Below, one piece after another: positions 36,599 through 45,563 of a DNA stretch of 64,000 bases. A model generated the notes under the pieces. It was not told the DNA's origin. It saw only the letters and a program-made list of their open reading frames with translations, and ran no database searches. This DNA is from Cardiobacterium valvarum. Its GTDB lineage: Bacteria; Pseudomonadota; Gammaproteobacteria; Cardiobacteriales; Cardiobacteriaceae. The stretch lies in assembly GCF_900460955.1 (NCBI RefSeq), contig NZ_UFUW01000001.1, positions 2,088,501-2,152,500 on the forward strand. The letters run 5' to 3'. Within the stretch, counting starts at the first letter, position 1. Each line of letters begins with the position of its first letter. A program made the position numbers and the translations under genes.

Positions 36599-36862
36599 GG
36601 GGTTATGGGACGCGGGAAGGATGCGGGTATGGGCATTATGCCTGTTCTTTCGCGTCAAGCGGTGTCGTGCTGGGGCCGCTCAAGCGGTATCGTTGCTGGG
36701 GTCGTACAAAAAAATCCGACGCCCTCACAAGCTTGGACGACGGATTTTTTGTTTTCACCAAGGCGAAAGCGTCGGCTTTGAGCATTGTGCCAGTCTCGTC
36801 GCATGGCTAAACGGCAAGGAGTCAGTGTTTGTCCCGCTTGGCAGTCTTTCTTTCTATTGCAA
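36500..36862 (-). repeat. Module head element, copy B
   Basis: Equivalent to copies at 31410 and 42119. CAAGCGG-type units at 36653-36700, an imperfect AAAAAATCCG...CGGATTTTTT hairpin (about 36710-36750), the TTTTCACCAAGGCGAAAGCG block, and an inverted CAAGCGGG motif near 36830. Confidence 0.7.
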
Positions 36863-36893
36863 TCTGAATGGGTAATTTGTATTCAATCAACGC

Positions 36894-37451
36894 TTACTGA
36901 TCCCAGTAACCATCATCATGCCCATACAATTTTACTTTCTCTATTATTAACTCGTCTATAGAAGAATAGATTCCCATCTTAGGCCAAACTGCGATGCCAA
37001 AAACTTCTTCTTGCGATGCATCATGTACAACAAATTCATCATAATCGGTGTCAAAAACCAGTTCTATACCCGGACGTTGTTCTGAGACAAATTGGCCAAT
37101 ACGGATACCAAAAATTTCTCCTTCCCAGCCCTCGCCAAGGAATATTTCTATCAATCTACCATCCCTGAAGCGCATTTTAAATGGCTCTCTCTCTTCATCT
37201 TCTGCACATTCAACAAGGGTAATTTCCTCAAATATAGATTTGTAACATTTATCAAATTTAGAACCTAATTTGAATTTTCTATATTTAAAATTATTAAAAC
37301 TAAAATTATCACTACCTCTTTTATCTATGGGGATGCCCAATCTTGTCATGATTTTTTCTATGTCGTCTAAAAAGACAATCCAATCATATCCCACACCTAG
37401 TGTGGGAGCCAATTTCAAATTTATAGTTTCCATTGATTTGACCTCTGTCAT
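36894..37451 (-). CDS. Putative immunity protein of orphan 1
   Basis: 185 residues, acidic, no family recognised. Its ATG overlaps the orphan 1 stop (ATGA), the tight coupling typical of toxin-immunity pairs. The sequence is AT-rich against the surrounding FHA DNA. Landmarks for a search are LGVGYDWIVFLDDIEKIM, LGEGWEGEIFGIRIGQF and a C-terminal YGHDDGYWDQ. Confidence 0.7.
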   Translation of the reverse strand: MTEVKSMETINLKLAPTLGVGYDWIVFLDDIEKIMTRLGIPIDKRGSDNFSFNNFKYRKFKLGSKFDKCYKSIFEEITLVECAEDEEREPFKMRFRDGRLIEIFLGEGWEGEIFGIRIGQFVSEQRPGIELVFDTDYDEFVVHDASQEEVFGIAVWPKMGIYSSIDELIIEKVKLYGHDDGYWDQ

Positions 37452-40400
37452 TTTCTAAACCATCTTTTATTTACCGAATCATAGTCTATGGGTCGACCAT
37501 GATTGTCATAATAGAACTGCTTGCCCTCTTTTATAGATAGAGGGTTAAATCCGGAATCCGGATCTATTATTCTAATCTCCACGCCATCTTCATAAGTGAT
37601 TTTATAATATTCACCTTCACCATGCGTGGTACCACCAGGGTGTTTTTGGATTTCTTTGACAAACGGATGGCCTTCCACTTTATATATTTTTGCGAGCCCT
37701 GAGGAACTTCCCCTAGGCGCCTTTAGCGTGACGGTTGCGCCATCCATTTGAAATGATCTAGCCAGATCATCAATGGAAGAGCCCCATATTTGATCAATTC
37801 TACGCGGGATACCCGCTAAAGCGGCATAATTTTCTCGCAGATAAACCCTTGCATGCGCTGATGTTGCGGGGATTCCATATGTATTAGGATTGTACACGCC
37901 AACATTGCTAGAGAGCGGTAAGGCTTCAGGAGCAACAGCTTTGGGGAAAGCCGCTTGCGGTTGGGGTTCAAGCCTAAAAGTTGTACCCGCATTAGTCCCT
38001 GTAGCGGTTGTACCCTTTGCCAGCGGGACATCGTTGCTAATTACCCGAGCTGGTGGCTTAAGTCCTGAATCGCGTAATAAATACTGGGCAGCCAGTCTTT
38101 CTTGGGCTTCTGCTGCTTTGGCTTTTGCAATGGCTTTTTTAAAAGGGTTGAAATTTCCTAGTTTTGAGCCTAGGGGGGTTCTTACCCCAGCACCGGTAAA
38201 CTCCAGAGCTGCTGTGCCAAAATGTATGAAAGCATCCAGCTTGTTGCCTTGCTCAAACTCTTTTTTGCCCTTGTAAGCTTCAGAAGAGCCATGACCAATT
38301 AGAACGCCTGTTACGAACTTGCCCAGATTGGTTCCTGAACCAGCTACAACAGTTGCACCTATACCTAGGTAGGTATCCCTGTCATTAATGGCATCCCTCA
38401 GTATGCCGCCACGCGCCTGATAATAGTTATGGAGATCTTCCTGGAAGGCCCCTTGGTCTATTTTGTCAACAAGTGGTCTTTGAATAATACGGTGCGGGTT
38501 TGCCTTTTCCCATTCATGTTTTTGTTCTTTGGTTCCGGCAAATGGATAATCATAGTTTTTGGGCCTCATCGTGGGTGTCGTGCCATATAGTAATGAATAC
38601 ACATCTTGCACGGCCCACGGTATCCCGTATTTTTCAACATTTTCTGAATAGTAATTCTTTATTGCTTCATCTAGATATAACAACTGGTGTTCTTTAAGTG
38701 TCTCCCCGTTTCTCCATTTTTTCAGGTAGTAATCAGAGATCTGATCCTTTTCACTAAGTTGCGCATAATCAATGTTGTCTTCAGGAGCGTTTCTCCCCGC
38801 TGCAATATTTTTTCTGCTTTCGTCATATCGAGCTTGCGAATAGACACCGAGGAAGTTATTCCCCACCGCATTTTCCGCCGCGCTGCCGGCATTTGCGGCA
38901 TTGACCGCGTTGCCGCCCGCGCCGCCAACTGCCGTGCCAAAGAGGGCTGCTGCCGCTTTCAGGTTCGCTTTCTGCTGCGCCGTCAGTTTGTCCGGGTCGC
39001 TTGTGCCGTACCAGCGTTGCGCCAGCTGCGGAATGGCCATTTCCACCCCCGCTGCCCCCGCTCCGCTTAGCGCGGCATCCGTGCCGCTGCCGCCGTTGGC
39101 CAGGGCGTTGAGTGCGCCCAGGGCAAAGTGTCCGCCCACGTGCGCAAAGCTACCCGGGGTGGTGTTTTCTTTGAGCCATTGTGCTGCGTAGGGCTGGGTG
39201 AAGGCCGCTGCCGCCCCGGCTGCGCCGCCCGGCGCGGTAATGGCGCGCAGGCCGCCATCGATGAGCCGTTTGCTGCTGTGGATGTCGTTCGCGCGCCTCT
39301 GGTATTCGTTTTCGCTGATGGTGCCGGCTTCCCGCTGGGCTTGCAGTTGTTCCAGCTCTTTGTCTTTTTTCTGCAGGATTTGCTGGCGGGTTTGGTCCAC
39401 TTCGCGCCTGACCCGCGCTTCTTCCGCCATATCGTGCAGTTTGTCCTGTCCGGTCAGGTGGCTCCGCGTTGCCCCGCCTGCGCCGGGTGCGCTGTCTGTC
39501 CAGATGTCACGCTGCGCCTGCGCGATGGTGTCTTCCACGCTGTGTCCCGTCTTCGCCTGTTGTTGTGCGGCATCGCGGATGGTGATGTTGGTTGTGCCGA
39601 TCGCGGCATAGGTGGTGCCACGCTGGTTGTCGTAGTGCAGGGTGGCGCCCCGGCTGCTGTTCAGGCTGCCCGGCTGCCATTCGCCGGTGTTTTTGTCCTG
39701 CTCTTTGCTGTAGCTCGCATTGGCCGCTATCGCAAAGCCTTTGCTGCTGCTGTGGTTTTCGACGTTTTCCAGGTGCAGGGTGTCGGTCACGAAGCGGTTG
39801 TAGCCGTTTTGTTCTGCACTTTTGTCTGAGGTGATGATGCCACCCAGCAGACGGGCTTCGCCTTTGTTTTCGATGTCGAAGCCGTCTGCGCCCGCATAGA
39901 AGCCGCTTTGGCCGCTGCGCCAGGCGTGTGTGGCGTTGTAGGCGGCGTCACTGGCGTGGATGTTGCTGGCAAGGTCACGGCTGCGTGTGTCGCTGCCGGT
40001 GAGGCCGTCTGCCGCGTCGCGGGCACCGCTGGTGGCGTTGACGGTTTTGTAGTTGCCTTGCAGGCGGCTGTAGTTGGCGTCAACACTGCCGCTCACGAAG
40101 CCATAGCCGACGGTAATGTCTGCGCCGAGGCTATATTGCATGCCGCGTTCGCGCCCCGTGCCCTGCGGGCTGATGATGGTCAGGTCTTCGGTGCGCGCCC
40201 GGATGCTGCGGCCAAAGACTTGGCCGCCGTGCAGGGTGGTTTTGCCTTCGCCCAGGTCGGTGTGCCCCGTCAGGCTGCCAACGCGGCTCAGGCGGTGCAG
40301 GCCTTCTGTCCCTTCGTAGTAGCCGCCGGCGATGGCACCGCCGGCGTTGACGCCGATGGTGTTTCTGTCAAAGGCTATGCCGCCGTGTGCTTCCCAGGAG

Positions 40401-42220
40401 CGGTTGTCGTTGCGCAGGTGCTGGTTGGTCAGCACTGACTGGAAGGTTTTTTTGCCTTCGACATCAAAGATGGTGCGTTCGCCGCCGCCAGTGTCCGAGC
40501 CGGTGTTGGTGTAGGTGCTGTTTTCTCCGCCACCCCGCACTTGCATGTAGACGGTGCCGTCGGCGGTGGTTTGTGCCGCCTGCACGCTTTGCCAGTCGCT
40601 CTTGGTCTCGCTTTTGCTTTTGCTCACGCCGTAGGTGATGGCGATTTTGGTGTTGCCACCGCCGCCGCCCGCACCGCCTTTTCCGCCCTGCTGGAACTGC
40701 ATCATGCTTTGTTGCAGGTTGTAGGCGGCAAGTCCCGCCGCCATCGCTTTGACGCGGCTGTTGCCAGTGTGGCTCAGGGTGTACAGGTTGCCTGCCGTGG
40801 CGTTGATGTTATCCGCCGCGCCCCCGATCAGGCCGATTTTCAGGCCGCGGCTCTGGAAGCGGTTTTCCTGTTCGCTGTGGTGGTCGGCAACCAGCGCTGT
40901 CTCCGCCGCGCTTTTTGCGCGGATGAGGACGTTGCCCGCGTGCTTCCGTTTGGCCCAGTAGGCATCGCGCTCGGCGTCCGTCATCGCCGCCAGTTCAGCC
41001 TTGCCCGCCACCGGGCCGAGGTTTTCTTTGCGCGAGGCGTGGATGATGCTGCCGTTGTTCTGGTAGTGGTTGTCTGCTTCGATGGTGACGTTGCCGTCCA
41101 GGGCGCCAACCAGGCTGGGCGCGTAGTGTTTGCCGTGGCCCTTGTTGCGGTTATCCCATTCGCGGCGACCTGTTTCCACACTGAGCGGGTTTTGCAGGGA
41201 GTAGAAGAGGCCGCTCTTGCGCTGGTAGTCGCGGTAGTCGGTGCGGTAGGTTTCTTCTGCCGCGCTCACGGTGACGTTGTGCCCGGCTTTGAGCAGGGTG
41301 CCTTTGTCCGAGACGGCGTAGATGCCGGTGAGGTTCACGTTGGCATCGCCGTTCTGTTTTTTTCCGCTTGCCGGGTCGTAGCCGGCAACGATTTGTACGC
41401 GCTTGCCGCTGATGAGGCCGGGGATGGCGCTCTTGCCGTGTTCTTCGCGGTAGGTCTCGTTTTCTTTGCGGCCGGTGAGGCGGCGGCCTTTGTGGTACTG
41501 GCTGCTGATGTGGTCGCGTTCTTCCCAGCCGTTATGCAGGTCGACGCCGTCACGGCCGTAGATGGCCACGGTGCCGTTATCGCTGTTGATCTGCATGCCC
41601 CGTCCGTGCACTTTGCCTTCCCGGGCGTGGATGAGGATGTCGCCTTTGCCCTGGATGCGGCTGCCGTGGTCGGTTGCGACCCGCGTGCTCAGGTACTCGC
41701 GCCCCGGCGCGCCGAGGCGGCTCTCTCCGCCGCTGTTTTGGGTAAAGCGGTTCTCCAGGGTGCGGACGTCAAAGTGGACGTTTTTGCCGCTGAGGATGCT
41801 TTGGCTGCCGCTGTTGCGGTTCTCGATGTCGCCGGTGCGGCTTTCGATGTTCTCGCCGGCGTAGAGGTGCATACCGCCTTTGCTGTTGTCTTCTTCGCCG
41901 CCTTCGCCGTCGAGGATGATGCGGCCACGGCGGTCGATGTTTTCTTTGCGCCAGGCACTGTTGGCACTGCTGCCGCCCGCGCTGCCGGTGGTGCTGTCGT
42001 TGATGATGTCGCCGCCGCTTTTGAGGTGGAGGATGCGGCGGGCGCGGATTTCTCCGCCGGTGTTGTCAATGGCGCTGTCGCTCTCGAGTAGCAGGTCGCG
42101 TGCGCTGAGGGTGCCGCCATGACTGAAAGCAGCAGGCAGGGAAACAAGCAAAACCGGCAGCAGTGCCATCCTTGCCCACAGGCGGAATGTACGCTGTGCC
42201 GATTTTGCGGTGGTGGTCAT
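37448..42220 (-). CDS. Orphan CdiA module 1: leader, 3.3-kb FHA block, VGNN and a distinct toxin region
   Basis: 1590 residues from ATG 42220. The leader MTTTAKSAQRTFRLWARMAL plus LLPVLLVSLPAAFSHGG looks like a Sec signal peptide; ESPR and TPS domains are absent, so export through CdiB is not expected. Residues about 35-1118 almost duplicate CdiA residues 2598-3682. At AENAVGNN the sequence diverges into about 468 unique residues. The last 120 or so contain APRGSSSGLAKIYKVEG, HPFVKEIQKHPGGTTHGEGE and YYKITYEDGVEIRIID, probably the toxic domain with conserved His residues; activity unassigned. No Shine-Dalgarno precedes the ATG. It is probably a silent donor. Confidence 0.8.
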   Translation of the reverse strand: MTTTAKSAQRTFRLWARMALLPVLLVSLPAAFSHGGTLSARDLLLESDSAIDNTGGEIRARRILHLKSGGDIINDSTTGSAGGSSANSAWRKENIDRRGRIILDGEGGEEDNSKGGMHLYAGENIESRTGDIENRNSGSQSILSGKNVHFDVRTLENRFTQNSGGESRLGAPGREYLSTRVATDHGSRIQGKGDILIHAREGKVHGRGMQINSDNGTVAIYGRDGVDLHNGWEERDHISSQYHKGRRLTGRKENETYREEHGKSAIPGLISGKRVQIVAGYDPASGKKQNGDANVNLTGIYAVSDKGTLLKAGHNVTVSAAEETYRTDYRDYQRKSGLFYSLQNPLSVETGRREWDNRNKGHGKHYAPSLVGALDGNVTIEADNHYQNNGSIIHASRKENLGPVAGKAELAAMTDAERDAYWAKRKHAGNVLIRAKSAAETALVADHHSEQENRFQSRGLKIGLIGGAADNINATAGNLYTLSHTGNSRVKAMAAGLAAYNLQQSMMQFQQGGKGGAGGGGGNTKIAITYGVSKSKSETKSDWQSVQAAQTTADGTVYMQVRGGGENSTYTNTGSDTGGGERTIFDVEGKKTFQSVLTNQHLRNDNRSWEAHGGIAFDRNTIGVNAGGAIAGGYYEGTEGLHRLSRVGSLTGHTDLGEGKTTLHGGQVFGRSIRARTEDLTIISPQGTGRERGMQYSLGADITVGYGFVSGSVDANYSRLQGNYKTVNATSGARDAADGLTGSDTRSRDLASNIHASDAAYNATHAWRSGQSGFYAGADGFDIENKGEARLLGGIITSDKSAEQNGYNRFVTDTLHLENVENHSSSKGFAIAANASYSKEQDKNTGEWQPGSLNSSRGATLHYDNQRGTTYAAIGTTNITIRDAAQQQAKTGHSVEDTIAQAQRDIWTDSAPGAGGATRSHLTGQDKLHDMAEEARVRREVDQTRQQILQKKDKELEQLQAQREAGTISENEYQRRANDIHSSKRLIDGGLRAITAPGGAAGAAAAFTQPYAAQWLKENTTPGSFAHVGGHFALGALNALANGGSGTDAALSGAGAAGVEMAIPQLAQRWYGTSDPDKLTAQQKANLKAAAALFGTAVGGAGGNAVNAANAGSAAENAVGNNFLGVYSQARYDESRKNIAAGRNAPEDNIDYAQLSEKDQISDYYLKKWRNGETLKEHQLLYLDEAIKNYYSENVEKYGIPWAVQDVYSLLYGTTPTMRPKNYDYPFAGTKEQKHEWEKANPHRIIQRPLVDKIDQGAFQEDLHNYYQARGGILRDAINDRDTYLGIGATVVAGSGTNLGKFVTGVLIGHGSSEAYKGKKEFEQGNKLDAFIHFGTAALEFTGAGVRTPLGSKLGNFNPFKKAIAKAKAAEAQERLAAQYLLRDSGLKPPARVISNDVPLAKGTTATGTNAGTTFRLEPQPQAAFPKAVAPEALPLSSNVGVYNPNTYGIPATSAHARVYLRENYAALAGIPRRIDQIWGSSIDDLARSFQMDGATVTLKAPRGSSSGLAKIYKVEGHPFVKEIQKHPGGTTHGEGEYYKITYEDGVEIRIIDPDSGFNPLSIKEGKQFYYDNHGRPIDYDSVNKRWFRK

Positions 42221-42480
42221 GGGGTTACAGGACGTGGGAAGGATGCGGGCATTATGCCTGTTTGGGCGCCAAGCAAGAAAAACACTGGGCTCGTCGCCAA
42301 GCGAGGTAAACGCTGGCTTCGCGTCAAGCGAGATAAATGCTGAGTTCGTGCAAAAAATCCGCCGTCCTGCGGCGGATTTTCGTTTTCGCCAAGGTGAAAG
42401 TGTCGGCTTTGAGCGTTGTGCCTGTCTCGCCGCATGGGTAAACGGCAAGGAGCCGGTATTTATCCCGCTTGGTGGCTTTT
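42119..42480 (-). repeat. Module head element, copy C
   Basis: Third copy of the head. Three CAAGCGA/CAAGCAA-type units at 42267-42335, a strong hairpin AAAATCCGCCG/CGGCGGATTTT (42354-42380), the CGTTTTCGCCAAGGTGAAAG block and an inverted CAAGCGGG motif (about 42455-42478). It separates the ankyrin immunity cluster from orphan 1. Confidence 0.75.
42354..42380. terminator. Bidirectional terminator-like hairpin in head copy C
   Basis: AAAATCCGCCG and CGGCGGATTTT pair perfectly around a short TCCTG loop, with A/T tails on both sides. It would stop transcription arriving from cdiBAI before orphan 1. Confidence 0.75.
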
Positions 42481-42514
42481 TAGACGTTCACAAACGTTAT
42501 CCATCCTACGCTCA

Positions 42515-43078
42515 CTACGGTTCGTTTTTATAATTTGGTGAATTGTTTTTCGCTGTCTTGTCATATTGTTCCATTAACGCAATGACTTCTTTAAAAGCAG
42601 GATCATCACCAGAATATTTTTTAACCCCTTCTAATATGCCATGATCACCATTGTGGAAATTGACATCTCCCCCTTTATCCAACATAAGCTTTAACAGGGA
42701 TAACTGTTCGGGCATGCCATTTATATAGGCTAATGGTGTTACCCGATCTATATTGGGAATATTAGGGTCAGCTCCAGCTTCTAATAAGGCTGTTGCGGCT
42801 GCTACGTTCTTACTGCGCATTGCGTAATTTAGAGGGGTCATGCCATATCGGTCTTGTGCATTAACATCAAGACCATGCCTTATTAAATATTCAATACTTT
42901 CTCGGGGAGGTTTTTGAGGATCAAATCCTAATAAAGCTTTATGTAACCATGACCATTTATCATTTTCTGTGATTTTATTTATATCTGCATCAACAGAGAA
43001 TAATTTATCAAGCGCTGCAAAATCAGCTTCGTCAAGTGCATCAAGAATTTGAATACCAATCATAATACTTTTTTCCAT
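42515..43078 (-). CDS. Ankyrin-repeat immunity paralogue 3
   Basis: 187 residues with ankyrin repeats: DVNAQDRYGMTPLNYAMRSK, then AAATALLEAGADPNIPNIDR and a third, weaker repeat with LSLLKLMLDKGGDVNFHN. It is highly similar to the two upstream paralogues. Its N-terminal half matches paralogue 1 more closely (ADINKITENDKWSWLHKALL), while the C-terminal third is more diverged. A shortened GH-E toxin tail precedes it, so it was copied with part of a toxin gene. Likely blocks GH-E nucleases by binding. Confidence 0.75.
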   Translation of the reverse strand: MEKSIMIGIQILDALDEADFAALDKLFSVDADINKITENDKWSWLHKALLGFDPQKPPRESIEYLIRHGLDVNAQDRYGMTPLNYAMRSKNVAAATALLEAGADPNIPNIDRVTPLAYINGMPEQLSLLKLMLDKGGDVNFHNGDHGILEGVKKYSGDDPAFKEVIALMEQYDKTAKNNSPNYKNEP

Positions 43079-43225
43079 ATATTACCTATTTTGTTTTATG
43101 AAATTCTTCATTTCTTCTACAATTTTTTTCAAATTCATCAATCCCTAGTTTCTCATCAAGATGTCCACGGTTTTGTAGTAAATTTTCTATAAAGAAAATA
43201 TCCAGGATGGGCATTAACAAATATT
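43079..43225 (-). pseudogene. Eroded GH-E toxin C-terminal tail (before ankyrin paralogue 3)
   Basis: Translation across frames recovers NAHPGYF, NRGHLDEKLGIDE and KIVEEMKNFIKQNR, matching the last 45 or so residues of the GH-E toxin (SHPEYF, NRGHFDEKPGIDE, KIVRDMKKFIKQNR). Small indels break the frame, and the start is missing. Confidence 0.8.
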
Positions 43226-43792
43226 CTATGGTTCACTTTCATTATTTGTCGAGTTGATTTGTACGGTCTTATCATATTTCTCCATTAATGCGATAACTTC
43301 CGGGAAGTGTGGTATATCACTGCCATACTTTTTTAATCCTTCCAATAAACCATGTTGTCCATTGAAATAATTTACGTCACCGCCTTTATCTAGCATCAGT
43401 TTTAATAGTCCTAGCTGTTCGGGCATCCCTCCTATACAGGCTAAAGGTGTTACGTTTTCTATATTGGGAATATTAGGATCAGCTCCGGCTTCTAATAAGG
43501 CTGTTGCGGCTGCCACGTTTTTACTGCGCATTGCGTAATGTAGAGGGGTCATGCCATATCGGTCTTGTGCATTAACATCCAGTCCTTGTTGAATCAAATA
43601 TTCAACAGTTTTTTTAGGCGGCACATCTGGCTCAAAACCTAGCAAAACCTTATGTAGCCATGACCATTTATCAGATTCTGTAACTTTGCGTATATCTATA
43701 TTATTCTCTGAGATTATTCTTTCAGCCTCATAAAGGTCAGCTCTCTTAAAAGCTCTAAGAAGGCTTACGCCTATTTCCAGTTCCTTATCCAT
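43226..43792 (-). CDS. Ankyrin-repeat immunity paralogue 2
   Basis: 188 residues; same architecture as its neighbours but the most diverged N-terminus (LLRAFKRADLYEAERIISEN). The central ankyrin repeats are nearly identical (DVNAQDRYGMTPLHYAMRSK, AAATALLEAGADPNIP), and the third reads LLKLMLDKGGDVNYFNGQHG. The conserved centre with a variable N-terminus suggests either recombination among copies or specialisation to different toxin variants. Confidence 0.75.
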   Translation of the reverse strand: MDKELEIGVSLLRAFKRADLYEAERIISENNIDIRKVTESDKWSWLHKVLLGFEPDVPPKKTVEYLIQQGLDVNAQDRYGMTPLHYAMRSKNVAAATALLEAGADPNIPNIENVTPLACIGGMPEQLGLLKLMLDKGGDVNYFNGQHGLLEGLKKYGSDIPHFPEVIALMEKYDKTVQINSTNNESEP

Positions 43793-43937
43793 AAATTACC
43801 TCTCTTTTTTTATAAAAGCCTGCATTTTATCAACTATATCTCTAATTCCACTATTTCCTGGTTTCTCATCAAGATGTCCACGGTTTCGTAGTGCATTTTA
43901 TAAAAGAAAACATTCAGGATGGGCATTAATAAATATT
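43793..43937 (-). pseudogene. Eroded GH-E toxin C-terminal tail (before ankyrin paralogue 2)
   Basis: One frame reads NALRNRGHLDEKPGNSGIRD then IVDKMQAFIKKER and a stop just before the paralogue 2 start. It is homologous to the GH-E toxin end but from a different variant. An in-frame stop lies in the preceding part. Confidence 0.8.
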
Positions 43938-44501
43938 CTATGGTTCACTTTTATTATCTGTCGAGTTGATTTGTGCGGTCTTATCATATTTCTCCATTAA
44001 TGCGATAACTTCTGGGAAGTGCGGTATTTCACTGCCATATTTTTTCAATCCTTCCAATATGCCATGTTGTCCATTAAAATAATTTACGTTACCGCCTTTA
44101 TCTAGCATCAGTTTTAATAGTCCTAGCTGTTCGGGCATCCCCCCTATACAGGCTAAAGGTGTTACGTTTTCTATATTGGGAATATTAGGATCAGCTCCGG
44201 CTTCTAATAAGGCTGTTGCGGCTGCTACATTCTTACTGCGCATTGCGTAATGTAGGGGGGTCATGCCATAGCGATCTTGTGCATTAACATCAAGGCCATG
44301 CCTTATTAAATATTCAATACTTTCTCGGGGAGGTTTTTGAGAATCAAATCCTAATAAAGCTTTATGTAACCATGACCATTTATCATTTTCTGTGATTTTA
44401 TTTATATCTGCATCAACAGCGAATAATTTATCAAGCGCTGCAAAATCAGCTTCGTCAAGTGCATCAAGAATTTGAATGCCAATTACAATGCTTTTTTCCA
44501 T
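43938..44501 (-). CDS. Ankyrin-repeat immunity paralogue 1, partner of the GH-E toxin
   Basis: 187 residues with the same three ankyrin-like repeats (DVNAQDRYGMTPLHYAMRSK, AAATALLEAGADPNIP, LLKLMLDKGGNVNYFNGQHG). It starts 3 nt after the GH-E toxin stop, the usual immunity position. Ankyrin-repeat proteins are known partners of polymorphic toxins; direct binding to the nuclease is inferred. Confidence 0.78.
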   Translation of the reverse strand: MEKSIVIGIQILDALDEADFAALDKLFAVDADINKITENDKWSWLHKALLGFDSQKPPRESIEYLIRHGLDVNAQDRYGMTPLHYAMRSKNVAAATALLEAGADPNIPNIENVTPLACIGGMPEQLGLLKLMLDKGGNVNYFNGQHGILEGLKKYGSEIPHFPEVIALMEKYDKTAQINSTDNKSEP

Positions 44502-44504
44502 ATA

Positions 44505-45563
44505 TCACCTATTCTGTTTTATGAATTTCTTCATATCTCTTACAATTTTTTCAATTTCATCTATCCCTGGTTTTTCATCAAAATGCCCACGGTTTCGTGG
44601 CGCATTCTCTAAACGAAAATACTCAGGATGGGAATTAACAAACTTGTTGAACTCTTGTTGCGTCAGCCCAACTTCTTCTGCTGCCAATGCCAGGCGTCTG
44701 TGCTCAAGCCCGTAGCCATGACCTATATCGATAGGTGCTTCAATGAGCTTGTTGTTTTTTATATCCCAATAATCACCATTTGGAAGGGGTTTATAATTCT
44801 TATATATCTCTTCCTGAGTTTTGGCATTGAGTTTGGGTCGATCATAACCAGTATATTGACGTGGGTTATTGGGATCTACAATAAACTGGCCTTTATCGTT
44901 TTTAGCTTGCTTCCCCACCGAGTGATAGAGATCAGGTTTGTTTGCATTTGCGATAACCGCTCTGCCGTTATCAATATTGACCTCGTAGTATTTTGCTTCT
45001 TTGCCACCCGGTGTCCATTTATCGTTTTTGACGACCATCACGGTTCTGTTGCGGTCAGTAAAGCGATAGACCTCTTGTCCGCCAACTTTGTCCATGGTGG
45101 CATTGGCAGGCAGCTGGTTCCAACAGTCTTTGTTGTGCACCCAGATACCACGATCGCCTTGCAAGCCGCGAATGAAGTAGGTGTGGTCAGTATCGACTTC
45201 GAGGTTGTAGCTGTTGAGCGGCTCTTTTTTGACGGTAACGCTGACCACGGTTTGCCAGTGGTTGTGATCATCCAGCAGTTTGTGGCCTGCTTCAAGGTCG
45301 GCGGCGTTGACCCAGTAGGCGTTTTTAATGTCGCCGTGGTAGGGCTTGCCTGCCGATGGTGCGGGCGGGGTCGGGTCGTCGCCGTATTGGGCAAAGTACG
45401 GGTGTTTGCTGTCTGAAACGATGGTTTGCTGTTTGCCGTTTTGATCGGCAACGACGCAGCATCTTTTGCTATTGTGCCAGCTTGGCCAGCACAAGCATGT
45501 TTTGAACTCTAATAAATTCAACCTAGCATCTCTATCTATCTTTATAAAGAGTTTACTATACAT
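44505..45563 (-). pseudogene. Displaced toxin fragment: HINT remnant plus GH-E nuclease
   Basis: Open for 352 residues but lacking a CdiA body. Residues about 37-147 are the C-terminal part of a pretoxin HINT (intein-like) domain: QQTIVSDSKHPYF, YWVNAADLEAGHKLL, YNLEVDTDHTYFI and the terminal VHNKDC. After a linker, residues about 275-335 carry the GH-E signature of the HNH/Endonuclease VII superfamily: GHGYGLEHRRLALAAEEVGL with Gly281-His282 and Glu287, SHPEYFRLENAPRNRGHFDE. The predicted activity is DNA cleavage. The first 30 or so residues are probably not original coding sequence; the start overlaps the end of cdiI. Probably silent or a recombination donor. Confidence 0.8.

Noticed and set aside
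42221..42448. In-frame upstream extension of orphan 1 beyond ATG 42220
   Set aside because: It crosses the terminator hairpin and short repeats, and the composition is not protein-like. The leader ATG is conserved among modules.
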